DNA of 64,000 nucleotides from Sternotherus odoratus. Taxonomy: Eukaryota; Chordata; Testudines; Kinosternidae. The position numbers and the translations under genes are program-made. The stretch spans positions 291,821,041-291,885,040 of the forward strand of contig JAVMKO010000001.1 in assembly GCA_032164245.1 (NCBI GenBank), written 5' to 3'. Position 1 is the first letter of the stretch, and each line of letters begins with the position of its first letter. Below are positions 42,768-54,935 of the stretch, piece after piece. Under the pieces are notes generated by a model that saw only the letters and a program-made list of their open reading frames with translations, was not told the DNA's origin and made no database searches.

Positions 42768-43435
42768 TACAAATCCATGGTACGCCCACATCTTGAATTC
42801 TGCATGCAGATGTGGTTGCCCCATCTCAAAAAAGGTACATTGGAATTGGAAAAGGTTCAGTAAAGGGCAATAAAAATGATTAAGGGCATGGAAAGGCTGT
42901 GGTGTGAGGAGAGATTAATAAGACTGGGACTTTTCAGCTTGGAAAAGAGAGGACTAAGGGGGGATATGATTGAGATCTGTAAAATCATGAGTGGTGTGGA
43001 GCAAGTAAATAAGGAAATGTTATTTACTACTTTTCATAACACAAGAACTAGGAGTCACCAAATGAAATGAATAGGCAGCAGGTTTAAAACAAACAAAAGG
43101 AAATATTTTTCACACAACGCACAGTCAGTCTGTGGCTCTCTTTGCCAGAGGATGTTTTGAAGCTTAAAACCATAACAGGGTTCAAAAAGAACTAGTTAAG
43201 TTCATGGAGGATAGGTTCATCAATGGCTATTAGCTAGGATGGGCAGGGAGGGTGTCCCTAGCCTCTGTTTGCCAGAAGCTGGGAATGGGCGACAGGGGAT
43301 GGATCACTTGATGATTACCGGTTCTCTTCATTCCCTCTGGGGCACCTGGCATTGGCCACTGTCAGACGACAGGATACTGGGCCCAAATAGACCTTTGGTC
43401 TGACCTAATATGTCCGTTTTTATATTTTTATGATC
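42768..43435 (+). mobile_element. CR1 LINE 3' part, ORF2 broken
   Basis: From TACAAATCCATGGTACGCCC to a decayed TTTTATATTTTTATG tail. The frame around 42,876-43,070 still reads [20 protein letters not shown]. Closely related to 30,846-31,522. Confidence 0.9.
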
Positions 43436-43730
43436 TAGCCTCAGTGAGGTGTGCACTCTGATCAAAGTGTTATAGTCAAACAGTTTGTTAATACGCTTTG
43501 ATGTGGACTAGATCAAAGCACATTCACAAACTTAATGCACACATCAGCAGGGTACACAGGGACACTTAGTGTGTGGAAAGTTTTGGGTCAGGCCGGAAGC
43601 AACTCCACATTCTTGGGCTCATCCAGGTCGGGATTGCTTGTGGTCTGCTTGGGTTTGGGTTGGATATCAAAATTAAGCCCGTGCAGATCTCTAGCTGAAG
43701 GTGTAATCCGGAGGGAGAGGTATAAAATAT
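43436..43730. other. Unassigned sequence
   Basis: Contains TTTGATC and TTGTTAA repeats also present just left of the CR1, so the CR1 probably interrupted one older sequence. Confidence 0.35.
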
Positions 43731-43734
43731 CAGC

Positions 43735-43960
43735 TTTGTCTACACTGCACTTTCATCGGTAAGACTTTGGTGTTTAAGAGTGTGAAAAAAAATCCACCCC
43801 GCCCGATGGAAGTTTTACCGACGAAAAGCACCGGTGTGGACAGCGCTCGGGGTTGGTTTTATTTTGTCGAGCTCTCTCCTGCCAGCAAAGAGTGACTATG
43901 CCACTTTGATACGGCTGTAGCGGCACAGCTGCGCCACTGTTAGGTGCGCAGGACAGATAT
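43735..43960. repeat. GTCTACACTG-type MITE
   Basis: GCTTTGTCTACACTGCACTT at the left, GGTGTGGACAGCGCTCGGGG in the middle and GAGCTCTCTCCTGCCAGCAA further on; imperfect dyads (TACCGACGAAAAG against CTTTCATCGGTAAG). Confidence 0.6.
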
Positions 43961-44164
43961 AGCCTCCGTTTTTACTAGAGATCCTCTGGCACTTTTCACA
44001 AGAACACGGTGTGTCTCGGCCAAATCTGAATCAGTCAATTACGCCATGGCCCCTGCATTTCACATCAATACACGGTTCCTCATTTCCTGTCCTAAATGGT
44101 GTTGCTGTTCACGCTTGTGGCGTTTCACCCCAGAGGTGGCTGGGTTTCTAGAAATTATTGTGGG

Positions 44165-44240
44165 GAAGTTCTGATGTTATATGGTAGGGCTGGCTAGATA
44201 ATCACTCTGGTCTCTTCTGGCCTTGGGAGCTATGGCGGGT
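44165..44240 (+). mobile_element. CR1 LINE 3' tail
   Basis: GGCTAGATAATCACTCTGGT and TCTTCTGGCCTTGGGAGCTA correspond to the end of CR1. Confidence 0.6.
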
Positions 44241-44244
44241 GATG

Positions 44245-45490
44245 TTTTTCTTGCATAGGATCAGCTTGTGCTCCGTTACACCCATGGAGCCCACTGACTA
44301 AAGTGGAAGCAGGATTTGGCCCACGGTTTAACTCTAAAAGGTGCTTGGGGATCATCTGGCAGGAAAGTTTTCAATTTATAAAAGAGGCTCATTATTCAGT
44401 CACCAGCTTTCTGGCTGAACTGTATGGAATGGACAGAGCTTCTTGTAGTTAGTCAAAACTCCCCCGGGACTCCCTGGCTGCATCCTCCTGACACTGCTGC
44501 TAGAGAGTGGAAGAGTGGGGATGGCAATCTGAACCATCTCGTAATTGAGAACAAAGGAGCCATGGTACCCTACACAATCTCTACTCCGGCTGGCTGGACC
44601 TGCTAGTAAGTCAGCAGTGAAATAGTTAATGATTTTGATGTATCATCAGCGTTCTGTTCCAGGGTTAACACCCCATTAAGCTGAATGGAGGCCGATTGCA
44701 CCTCTCAGAGCTATAAGTCTGTTCCAGGCAGGGTTGGATGGTTGGTTTTAAGATGAAAGCTTAAATTTTCCAGCAACTACTGGAGTCCCCGGTAAAGTGT
44801 GGCTGCGCTGTGTGATCTCTCCGTCCAACAACCCCACCCTAGTCCCTTCCCTTCCCTACGAGATCTTCCATCCTAGAGACGTATCTTTTGTTTTTAACAG
44901 AAATGCCGCTTTCCTCCCATCAAGGATGCTCTGGCTTTATCGCTGTGTTGTTTGGTTTTTCCTGCCCCCAATGTTCAGCAACTTTTAGGAAACAAGGCTC
45001 AAAGGTTTCTCAAGTAAAGACATTTTGGAGCCGTTCATTCACATGAAAGTAAAAAATGCTGAGCATCTGGGGTCAGACAGGGACTCCCTCTGTCGGGGGT
45101 GACTTACCACTGGGAAAGCTGAAGTCTTTTGCTGAGCTGTTTAGTGCTTTTCGGAACAAAACCCTGGAAGATGCCAGCTGCGTTTTAATACAGTGCAGGG
45201 AGCACTTTGAAAATCTTTTTCAAGAGCAGGCATTCAATGAGGGCTTCGTGTGGGGGAAAGCGGGGTGGTGTGCTTTCTGTGGCTACAAAGGAGAGTACAA
45301 GCTTCCCCTTCTTTGACTTCTGGTGAGGAGAGTGTAATCTGCACCAACCTTTTCACGGCCTTGCAGAATAGTAGCTTTTTATAACAGCAAACTGACCTGA
45401 TTATACAAATGCACACTGCTTAGTCTTTTTCATTGTCTTCCCATCTGCTTTTTAATCTTCCACTCTTTACAAAATATTACTGTTTGTTTG
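44245..45490. other. Unassigned sequence
   Basis: Nothing recognised. An 86-codon frame at 45,056-45,316 lacks domains and splice context. Confidence 0.35.
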
Positions 45491-45494
45491 CATT

Positions 45495-45625
45495 CCAGTC
45501 GAGGCCCCAACCAACATCAGGGACCGGTTGTGCTAGGGGCTGTACAGACAGAAGAGACAGTCCCTTCCCCAAAGAGATCACAGTCAGAAGAGACTGTCCG
45601 TGTTCTATCTCTAGAGCCAGAGAGA
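45495..45625 (+). repeat. TGTACAGAC-type dispersed repeat
   Basis: GAGGCCCCAACCAACATCAG, TTGTGCTAGGGGCTGTACAG and CAGTCCCTTCCCCAAAGAGA. Confidence 0.65.
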
Positions 45626-45874
45626 GACATGGTGGGAGCTGATACAAACACAGCTGTCTGCAGTATTCCCTTTATTGTTCCAGCTGCAATACTGATGCTA
45701 ACACGAACATGAGGCTTTGAGCACTGGCCCTTCCCCAGTGCAAACGTTTAAAGGGACAGGAAGTCACACAAAGGATGGGAGAAAAGAAGTTATTCCCATT
45801 TTACAGATGGGGAATCTTCATTTTTTGTATGTCCTTATGGGAAGGTCCCATAGAATTGAATGCAAAATGATCAT

Positions 45875-46425
45875 TGTAGTGAGCAGAAGATTATTGTGAC
45901 CGCAATCGGTAGGGGGTGCAGTTACGCTTCTAAGTCGCCTCCAGAGAACGTATAATGAAGGTTATCAGCATGAGAATGGCCTTGTGTTTCTGTTATCTCG
46001 TGTGTATGTCTGAGAACAGTTTCTCAGCTGTGTAAGCTGTTTACTTGGTCTGTGTGAATTTCAGCTTGTGTGGAATTAAATTAAATAGGTAAACTGAGGC
46101 AGGATTGCAAAACAAGTGCAGAACAGCGTATAATCAACAAGTGCTGGACAGCGTGTAATCTACAGGTGCTTGCTGCTTACTATTCATGAGATATGTTTAT
46201 GTATGAGATGCAAATGAGCATGAGTATTTTTGTGCTGACACACCCTTGTGTGTCGGGCTTCTTCCCTGGGCATTGCAGAAATGTGCCAGGCCCCTTCCGC
46301 GGTCGCGCTGCCAGAGGGGCCCCACAGCGCCAGTGGACCGGGACCTTCAATAAACTCACCACTTTCCATCTAGCCACTGTGTGTGAGCCTCGTTCCTACG
46401 GGACTCCCCAGGGTAGCCTGCAACA
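45875..46425 (+). mobile_element. Solo LTR of an endogenous retrovirus, 5-bp TSD
   Basis: The 551-bp element begins TGTAGTGAGC and ends GCCTGCAACA (TG..CA). A perfect 5-bp duplication ATCAT flanks it (45,870-45,874 and 46,426-46,430). A poly-A signal AATAAA lies at 46,349-46,354, about 75 bp before the end, preceded by GC-rich sequence typical of R. No internal viral genes remain, so this is a recombined solo LTR. The 91-codon frame inside is not a gene. Confidence 0.85.
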
Positions 46426-46669
46426 ATCATCTATCTTTTTTTGTTTTTCCTATGGAATTAATAGATGATTTTATTTCTTGGACAAAGCTATGAAAAGGAT
46501 CTATTAGTTCACTGATTTCTACAGCATTTATAGGTGTTTGTATAGAAACCTGTATGTTTCATCCCTACTTATAGCATTGGATTCTGTTTGTCACTGAGTG
46601 ACTGGCAAGGCATTACACTGCTCTGTAAAATGGGAATAATGTCATCTGTAGTATTCAAAGTGCTTTAAT

Positions 46670-46835
46670 TCAAAGTGCTTTACAAATGAGTTCAGCATCA
46701 TTATCCCCATTTAACAGATAGGGAAACCGAGGCACAGAGGGGTGATGTGATGGTCACCCAGCTGGTCAGTGGCAGAGCAGAGTTGGGTCCCAGTCTCATG
46801 CTCTATTCACTAGGCAACGTTGCCTAGACTCTCCC
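46670..46835 (-). repeat. MIR-type SINE
   Basis: Reverse MIR: CATCATTATCCCCATTTAAC, GAAACCGAGGCACAGAGG, CCCAGCTGGTCAGTGGCAGA and CTCATGCTCTATTCACTAGG. An AATTCAAAGTGCTTTA duplication precedes it. Confidence 0.85.
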
Positions 46836-46839
46836 GTGG

Positions 46840-47720
46840 GTATGCAGAATCACTGGCTACCTTTGGAAATCTGGTTTAAGGATTCCATCTTGTACATGTT
46901 TCTGCTTCTTCCTGCAGTTTGTGACCTTTATGCCTCTGTTTGATAGATCCAAGTTCTTGGCATAACAAGTTCAATGCACTAGGAGCACTTACTCATCCCT
47001 GTAGCAAACAGCAGTTTGGATGCACCACATTAGGTAAACCGTGTTAGCAACCGAAACCCCGGGATCACGTCTTTCACAAAACCCCATCAGAAGCTCATAC
47101 TATTCCAATAGAGGGCAGTTATAACATCTGCCATTTGCATAATGTTTCTTGTCTTCAAAACACACTACAAAGGGAATTAATCTGTGATGGACTTCACCGC
47201 AGATAGATCTGGCTACATATCACATCACTTGTTTCCCAGAATGGTGTTTGGTTTTGGGGTTTGGGTTTTTTTTACTCGGTTAAGAGTGAAAAGTTCATTT
47301 GCCTTCCTGGAATTACCCAGCAAACTCTTCCTAAGTGAGACGAACAGTGTAGCAACGCAGTACGCCCGTTGTGCAAAGGGACTCTGCAAAACAGACAAGA
47401 GAGTTCACTACTGAAATATTTAATAGGCAGATACATTTACTTTCCCCATTGGCACACATTTCCCAAACGAGAGCCCGGCTTGCTTGGACAGCTGCCTGGG
47501 ATCACTCATAGGCTGGCGATGTCTCTCCGATGCAGCTTTATTTTCAAGGGGCAGCAGCAGCAGGTGACCTCATTTCCCTCCCTGCTTCTCCCCCCTCCCC
47601 ACACCCTAGTCTCCCACTTGCCCTCCTCCCTTTAAGACTGTCTTATTTCTGTTTGCGTTCAGGCTACAGACAATCCCCCCATACAGCAAGTTACACTGCT
47701 GCCTCTGCTACATAAAGAGA
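46840..47720. other. Unassigned sequence
   Basis: Nothing recognised; C-rich stretch at 47,570-47,635. Confidence 0.35.
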
Positions 47721-47724
47721 CAAA

Positions 47725-47905
47725 CCGGGGGAGTTGATTTTTTATTTGACCAACTTCTGTTGGGAAGAGAGAAGAGCTTTCGAGCTTGCACAGAGCTCTG
47801 CTTCAGGTCTGGGAAAGGCACCTCGGGTGTCATGGCTCAATACAAGATGGAACAGATTGGTTCACCCAAATAGTTAGCACATATTGAAAGGGACCATTCA
47901 AGATA
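47725..47905 (+). mobile_element. Penelope-like element end fragment
   Basis: TTTTTTATTTGACCAACTTC, GAGCTTTCGAGCTTGCACAG, AGCTCTGCTTCAGGTCTGGG and the CATATTGAAAGGGACCATTC segment follow the order of the 54-kb family. Confidence 0.75.
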
Positions 47906-48013
47906 CCTGATAGGTGTAAGCAGCAATAGGGACGGCAAGGAGATTCCTCTACCTGCAGCACCAGGCCATCTGGGTGCCCTGATTTTGCCATGAATGGGGC
48001 TTTTCCGGCATTC

Positions 48014-48100
48014 TGATTTTCACCAGAATGGATAGGGTTGTGCCCACTGGTGCCTAGAACATTCCCTGGAGTTTTGGAACTGATCGGCAACACGCCAGCA
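48014..48100 (+). repeat. Unclassified dispersed repeat, copy 1
   Basis: Matches 50,222-50,308 over about 85 bp (shared TGCCTAGAACATTCCCTG and GATCGGC). Confidence 0.7.
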
Positions 48101-48109
48101 TTACCACAT

Positions 48110-48900
48110 TGCAGACACGCAGAAGATGCTGTCATGCGAGGTACTAGCCCCCACTTCACTCAGCCAGCTCACTCTCAAACATCTCTCGCTGAAGCTCCTC
48201 CGTGCTGCTGGAGAGGTCACCTATCCAAGGGCTGACCCAGCCTCGCTTGTGAGAGGAGATCCTACTGGATTTCTCAGCTCACGGTGCAGTGATCACAGAT
48301 CATTATAACACCAACGTAAGTCATCTGTTCCCTAGACAAATGTCAAGTGACTAACCTGATACATCCCGGCCCAGTGCCACTGTCTTGGTGGGTCGGTAAC
48401 AACCCCAATCTTCAGTAATTAATGGGACTGTCTCCTTTTTTCTTTCTTTGTCCCCTTGAGATTAAGTGTCCTATAAGGGAGAAAAGATAGGACCAGAGGC
48501 CAGAGAGATCCAGTTCTAGCAATAGCTCTAGGACCTGCTTGTTTGCTTTTTGGCAAAGCATGTTACCAGGACTTAACCATGATCCTTTCCTAGACCTCTG
48601 TGTGAATCACATAGCAGGACTGCAGTCTTCATCAGCTACCCTTTTGTACAAAAATAACACCACGCTTCCATCCAGGGAACTCCAAGCACTGTGCAAACTA
48701 ATCCCCACACCTCCCCTGAAGAGGTACAAAAGTATCACCCCCATGGAGACATGAACTCCAGGGATCTCATCCATAATATGGACTCCATCTTGAAAGAGAT
48801 GGTTTAAAAATCAGGGTTGTGAGTCCCATGTAGAGCCATACAATTAATGTTAGATGCATCTTCATGAATCTCCTGCTCTTCCGGTTCCCAGGCATTATCA
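48110..48900. other. Unassigned sequence
   Basis: Nothing recognised. Confidence 0.35.
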
Positions 48901-48904
48901 TATT

Positions 48905-49012
48905 TATTAGGGGCTTGTTGCAGGAAGCTCTGGCTGAATTCTCTGGCCTGTCTTATGCAGGAGGTCAAGCTAGATGATCGCAATGGTCCCTTCTGGCCTT
49001 TACAACATATGA
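48905..49012 (+). mobile_element. CR1 LINE 3' end
   Basis: GGAGGTCAAGCTAGATGATC and GGTCCCTTCTGGCCTTTACA followed by a short ATATGAATC tail. Confidence 0.85.
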
Positions 49013-49014
49013 AT

Positions 49015-51815
49015 CATTCACGGTCGCGTAACATCCCCGTGGGAACGACGACAAGTGCCGCAGTGTAGCCATGTGGTGCCCTGCTTGCGGTCGACGTTAG
49101 TAATTGGGGGTCTGGGCTTTGCGACGGCATCTGCTTAGTGAAATAATATCCTTCTCTGCGCAGGCTGGGGCTGATTTGATTCCCACCGGTGCTTTGAATG
49201 AATCTACCTAATAGAATATTCACCTAATAACAGTGCTTCAAATCTAACCTGGTGCCCTGCTCCCAGCATGAGCCTTTGATGCTGAAGGGAAATCATGTTA
49301 GCATAGGCTGGGCCTGAAAGAAGGGGGCAGTTTTCAGAGAAGGATTTTGGGGCGTGGCAGTGGGATGCAGAGTCTCTCCCTGCTGGCGTGGGCCAGTGGT
49401 TCAAATCTAGCTCAGAGCGGCCTGTGAATTGGTATCTAGACCCTGCGGGGGTGAATTGGCCTCTAGATTAATTGGCATCGATTTGAATTGTCCTGGGGCA
49501 TTTTGAATTCCCAGGTGGAGAAGTGATCACACTAACAGCACACCTGGCTGTATTCGGGCTTCCTTTTGGCCCTCTTATCAGGGTGGCCAAGGCTTGACTG
49601 GGTTCTGGAGACTGACCACTACAGCCAGCTCTAGAGATGGTCTCCTCCCAGTTCAGGTTTGAAGGGCCCTGGTGGGACAGGGTAAGGGAAGTTGGTTTTG
49701 CTACTGCCCACACCAACTGGGATAGAGGACTTTGTCCCCCTGGGCTGTCAACCAGTGCTAAATCCCTACTGGACTGAACAGGAATGTTAGAGCAACATTG
49801 GTGGTGGTCATAGTAAAATAAGATCCACAGGGGTTAACGTGGCAACTGTCTGATGCTCCCCAGATTTGTGAAGGTTCAGAGTGAGCCCCTCATGAATTGG
49901 GGCTTTCTCATTGACTGTAAAATTTCTACAGCAGGGAGCTACTCATGCTGACTTTAACATAGTTTAACTAGGAGACAGGATGTGGAAGGCATGGATGGGT
50001 TAGGAGCTGAAATTGTAGATATCCAGTGATAATGAACTGAACCCTGGGGGCTACAGGTGGGTTCTGGAGATCACCTTTTTCATCGTGTTGAGGTCTGAAG
50101 ATCCGTTACAATTGGCGCTTCAGCTTGCTTGGAGGCAGAACCAGGCTTGTCAGCCACTGGAGGCAGATACTAGGGGCTCCGTGTGTCCCGTCCCCCCCCA
50201 TTTCCCCTCCTGTTGGTTTTCCAATTTCCACCAAATTCAGTAGGATGGTGCCCACTGATGCCTAGAACATTCCCTGAAAGTCTGGAATTGATCGGCTGCA
50301 GCATTCAAAAGTTATTGTGTTCCAGACCACCGGGGAAATGCCCTCTCCTTGAGCTCAGATAATGATAATGGCTGCCCTCCCCGTGACCCCCATCACCGTT
50401 CTGATGTGGATTACCACCAATGAGCTCTTCTCTGAGGAGGGCCTCACCCTCTGATTGGTTGCCCTGTGACTGTGTGGGCTCATAGGGACCAAAGGATCCC
50501 TCCATGTGGATCTGACAACAGGACTGGGACCTAACTGGCAGAAGAAAGGGGCAGGTAGGCCCATGACTGAATGACCAGAACCTAGCGCTCAGTCCTATGA
50601 GGTGATGCCCGTACCCCTCTCCCGCAGAGTGATTTTTTCTCTGCAGATGTAATCAGTAGTGCTGTGTCCTTCCAACAGGAATTGAGAGGTAGTGGGGGAC
50701 ATTTTTCATCCCAGTAAGATCTAATATTGGTGTTTATCCCACTTGACAGTGGGCCTGGAAACTCACCCAAGCTCTTCCTGTAATTTCAGGTTCCGTCTTG
50801 GCATTTTTCCCTTCTTTGGTGAACAAGCTGTTTGTCCACAGGAAAAGCAAATGTGGGGGGAGGGGGAGGTCATTTTACGTAGGAGGGTGGTTATTATTTG
50901 ACTGGGGGAGTGTTCCACAGACACATACCTAGGGACTGATGTCGAGGCAGGCTCTTCCTCCCCCTTGTTGCAATGGCAGTCACGTTAACGGAGCTAAGAG
51001 GAAGCCAACATGTTGATTTTGAAGTCCTGGGGAATTTTAGCTGAGGCAAGCGGTGTGTTTGCACAGCGAATGTCAAATAGTGAAAGATGCGAGCCGACTG
51101 CCTGAGCTAAGGGTTCGAGGTGTTTACTTTGACTCCCAGTAAAACGTGAAGTAACACAGCAGGGCGGGGATCGTGCAGGAAGACGCCCCGTAGAGCAATC
51201 AAATGAACGTTAGACACATCGTCATGACTCTCCCAGTCAGTCTGACCAGGGTTGGCCAGAATGACCCAGCGTTCCAGAATGCAGCTTGCTGTTGCTCTTC
51301 TTCCTTACACACAGCCTGTGATCTTCCTTCAGCTCCCGGCAGCCGAGCAGTCATCTCTGCCTCCTGCCCTCTGGTTTCCTGACCAATGCGGCTGCTGGTT
51401 GTCACTCAGTTAAATCTTAATGAGGTTGTAATTAGCCTCCAAATAGCTGGATGCCCAAGGTCAAGGCTTTGTCATTCAGTACAGGATCCCTTTCATAAGA
51501 ATGAGACGCCAGTGACAGTTCTGAAGTCTGGTCTCTCGCAAACTCTAGGGGCTGGAAATGAACACCCCAGACCGCTTAGCACCTCTGAATCGCAGGTAAC
51601 GTGAGTTTCTAGCCCAGGCATTGGATTGCCAGTGGGCACTGGCCTGCGACTATCTTGCTTTCTTGCCCTACCTCTGTCCTGCTTTGATTTTGGCTGTGGT
51701 CTTGGGAACTGTGAGGGTCCAGTGTCACGGCTGTGTGGACGCAAAGAGTGCAACTGTGTCCTGTTTCAGTTCAGCTGTGTCCTGATTCAGTTCATGGGAG
51801 CTAGATTGCTGATAG
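49015..51815. other. Mostly unassigned sequence
   Basis: Apart from the short dispersed repeat at 50,222-50,308 I see no gene, exon or repeat. Frames of 60-86 codons have no domains. Confidence 0.35.
50222..50308 (+). repeat. Unclassified dispersed repeat, copy 2
   Basis: Counterpart of 48,014-48,100; about 75-80% identical by eye. Confidence 0.7.
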
Positions 51816-51817
51816 GG

Positions 51818-52033
51818 TAAAGCACAAAGCTACAGTGGTTTGAGCATTGCCCTGCTAAACCCACGGTTGTGAGTTCAATCTTTGAGGGGGCCATTTAGGG
51901 ATCTGGGGCAAAAAATCTGTCAGGGGACAGCACTTGGTCCTGCTAGTGTAGGCAGAGAACTGGACTTGATGACCTGTCAAGGTCTGTCCAGCTCTATGAG
52001 CTAGGTATATCTCCATATATTTATATTTTGATC
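51818..52033 (+). repeat. Cry-type tRNA SINE with CR1 tail
   Basis: The head has an A box (CAGTGGTTTGAGCAT, from 51,834) and a B box (GAGTTCAATCT, 51,871-51,881), followed by GGGGGCCATTTAGGGATCTG and a CR1-like tail (CTTGATGACCTGTCAAGGTC) ending in TATATTTATAT. This head-tail arrangement is that of the turtle tRNA SINE mobilised by CR1. It supports a cryptodiran host. Confidence 0.8.
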
Positions 52034-52034
52034 A

Positions 52035-52545
52035 CTAGTTCTTCCTGGGATATTGACTGTTGTGAATGAAGTGGTGGGAAGGGGAAGTGTGGTGATGAGC
52101 AATGTGGATTTCAAGGCTTGGTATCTCATGATCCAGACCATCCGTGGCATGGGATGAATGTGAATGCTTTTAGGACCCAGACATTTCTCTAAGCATTTGT
52201 CCTGGGAGCAATCAGAAAGGAAGGGTCTGGATCCCAGTGGGGTGTATGAAAGGAGATATCATCTTATTGCCTTGTGATCAATTGTTCCATGTTCTGTGTT
52301 GCACTTGATGCCACTTGGGGATTAATTACGCAACAAGGCAAGAGGACATCTGTCATTTCATCTCCATTACGAACCAAGGTTGTCTTGAGACCTAAACGGA
52401 AGCGGGCCAGTCTTATTGTTCTGTCTTGGATTGTGATCAGAGCTGGCAGGGAAGCGGTTTTCCTGTCCCAGGAAGATTTTTGAGATTCCAACATTTTTTA
52501 GTGTTCCAGGTGAAGACTAAACCAAAACCCAGAGAGAGAAGCCCC
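52035..52545. other. Unassigned sequence
   Basis: Nothing recognised. Confidence 0.35.
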
Positions 52546-52549
52546 AGAA

Positions 52550-52640
52550 TAACCAATAGCCCAGTAGTCAAGGCGTTCAACTGGTATGTGGGAGGCCTAG
52601 ATTCAATCCCTGCTCTGCCTGATTCGGAGGGAATGCCCTG
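52550..52640 (+). repeat. tRNA-derived SINE head
   Basis: An A-box-like CAGTAGTCAAGGCGTT and a B-box GATTCAATCCC (52,600-52,610), followed by TGCTCTGCCTGATTC. Confidence 0.6.
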
Positions 52641-52644
52641 ACCA

Positions 52645-54090
52645 TGGACTGATGGCTATTCTGGGGGAAGGACTGACGGGGGAGGGGGAGAAGGGGGGAG
52701 GGGGAGGAGGCTGAGTATCTGTGCGTATGTGTCTTTCTCTCTCGTTTGGATCAGAAATTCTATTCTGGCTCTGATAAACCTTCCCAATGAGTGTTGCGTC
52801 CAGCCCAATAACTTTCCACAATATGACGGATTGGCCATTTCCTATGAAGAGCCCTGGTATTGAAAAATCAAAAATTCCCAACCAGCACAACTTGAGATCC
52901 CTAGGAGCTAAGCAGGTGAGGGGCAGATCCGTTCTTAAATGGGGGACGACGGAAGGCTCAAGGTGCTAGTGGGGCCGGGGGGTGTCCGGTTCACTGTTCT
53001 CTCAGAATCTCAGCACGGTGCAATGGGCAACTGGCTTGCTGCAAATGCCGTCTTGTGGATGAGCAGAAATCACAGGGGTCTCTTGACTAGCTGCAGTCCG
53101 TAAGGATCCCCTGGCTCTCCTTGTTAAAGGGTATCCCGGGTCAAAGCCAAGCTGAGGTAATTATGTTCTGCCTATTTAAATCCATTCCCTGCGGTGTCCC
53201 TTGAATAGGGTCAGCTTCGCTTCCGGCCCTAAACCGTGGTGTAGTGATGCTGTCAAACAGCTGCTGCATTTCAATGGTGTCCAGGGTGATCCCGGGGGAT
53301 AATTTGTCGAGCAGCTTTAAGTGCTTTCAGGGGAACTGTAGGACACGGCTGTTGTTATCTGGGATTTCAGTCAAAAGGTTGCATTGTTCTGCTCAGCCTC
53401 ACTTGCACAGTAACCAAAGACTGTGGAATTAACAAGCCTTGTCTTCCTCTGCTGATGAGCAGGAAACGAGCCGCAGTCGATTCTACCCTTGGCACGTGCA
53501 TCACGTGAATCCCCAAATGTTTCGGGTAGGATCTGGATTTGTTCTCTGGTTCCAGGGCTCATCTGGTGTATTATCAACCTGCTCGTTTGCTGCGCTCCCA
53601 TCTCCAGACTCAGGCATGGCACTTGCATGTGGCAGGTTTTAATTATTAATCAGTACAGCACTGTAGCATTTTATGTAGTGGTTCCCCAGTGTCCGAGTCC
53701 GGGCTCTCCCGCTCCAAACCTGAATCCTTCTAAGATGAGGGCTAACCAGATCCTTGCGTTTTCCCAAGATGTGATATTTGCTCAGCCAGCCTTTACCTAC
53801 CCCTTCATCTTGCACAACCATTTTTTCCCCTCCCAGTACAAACCCATCTTCCCCTTCCCAGGCCAGCCTGGGACAGAAGCAATGCACGCAGCTGCTTTGC
53901 TGACTTCAGCATGGAGCAACTGGAAAGGGGAAAACTGTGTTGACCAAATCCTGCCTTTGATCACATTGAACATTGCCAAGGAAATCGGTGCAATTGCATG
54001 CACTTCACAGAGGGCAATATTTGACCCTGTGCCTTCTGCTAAGTACTCCTCTCTGAAAGCTTTGGAGCAGAAGCCAGCTGGGGCTTGCCT
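52645..54090. other. Unassigned sequence with a 212-codon frame
   Basis: The frame 53,489-54,127 on the plus strand is the longest non-repeat frame in the window, with two hydrophobic stretches (IWICSLVPGLIWCIINLLVC near the start). It runs into the Penelope fragment, has no recognised domain and no homologous look. I treat it as chance. Confidence 0.35.
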
Positions 54091-54094
54091 GTTG

Positions 54095-54270
54095 TGCTCT
54101 ATAAGAGAGACAAGGTGGATGAGGTAATATATTTTATTGGACCAACTTCTGTCGGTGAAAGTGACAGGCCGTCGAGCTTATGCAAAGCTTGTCCCTTTCA
54201 CCGCCAGAAGCTGGTCCACCTTGTCCCTCCATCATCCCGGGACCAACGCGGCTACAGCACTCGCGTGGTG
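54095..54270 (+). mobile_element. Penelope-like element end fragment
   Basis: GAGAGACAAGGTGGATGAGG, TTATTGGACCAACTTCTGTC and GTCGAGCTTATGCAAAGCTT, then the inverted end CTGGTCCACCTTGTCCCTCC and GGGACCAACGCGGCTACAGC. Confidence 0.85.
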
Positions 54271-54274
54271 AGAA

Positions 54275-54785
54275 GCAGCTTTCAGCGGCGAAAGCAGACA
54301 CATTTTTAGCTCTTTGGTCGAGCTGGGTGAGCGACGTGGCTTCTAAATGCTACCCAGGCAAAAACCGTGCGCCTCAAAAATCCCAATGTCCCCAGGCGAG
54401 AACCTCGGGGAAGTTTGGCCAGATCCCACCATGGAACATCATGGAGTTAAAAACCCAGCAGATCTGGAAATACCAAGTGAGGCAAGTCTGATTTTAGGTG
54501 CATTGGAGAAGCGCCTCTCCTGGGGGCCCCACCCATTTCCCAGAATGCTGTTCATTTCTTTCTTTCCTATCTCTCTGTTCCCTCCCTCCCAGTTAAGGCG
54601 AGGAACTTGTCTTCCAGCCAGCTACTCAGGGACTCCTCTAGCCAGCTGGCTGCCTGCTGCGGTCTATACTTTGGGGGTGGGACTCAAGAACATGAGCTGG
54701 TTTCTGATTATGGTTTTTTCTTGCCGCAGTTGCCTCTGAAAAATCCCTTTGCTGGATGGCCTTGATCCATCCCACCCCACAGACA
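54275..54785. other. Unassigned sequence
   Basis: Nothing recognised. Confidence 0.35.
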
Positions 54786-54789
54786 ATGA

Positions 54790-54935
54790 TTTGTATTATG
54801 GTAGCACCTAGAAGCCCCAACTGAGATCAGGGTCCCTTTGGGCGAGGTGCTGTACAAAGACATGGGGACAGAGAGTCCTTGAATGAAGGAGATTATCCTC
54901 CAAATAGACAAAGGGTGGCTAGGGAAACGGAGGCC
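54790..54935 (+). repeat. TGTACAAAGAC-type dispersed repeat
   Basis: GAAGCCCCAACTGAGATCAG, GGGCGAGGTGCTGTACAAAG, then an unrelated-looking tail GGGAAACGGAGGCCTGG. Confidence 0.6.

Noticed and set aside
45875..46425. Nearby retroviral coding genes
   Set aside because: I looked for gag, pol and env-like frames around both solo LTRs and found none; only the LTRs remain.
53489..54127. 212-codon plus-strand frame with two hydrophobic stretches
   Set aside because: No recognisable domain, no splice or promoter context, and the end lies in a Penelope-like fragment. One frame this long is plausible by chance in 64 kb read in six frames.
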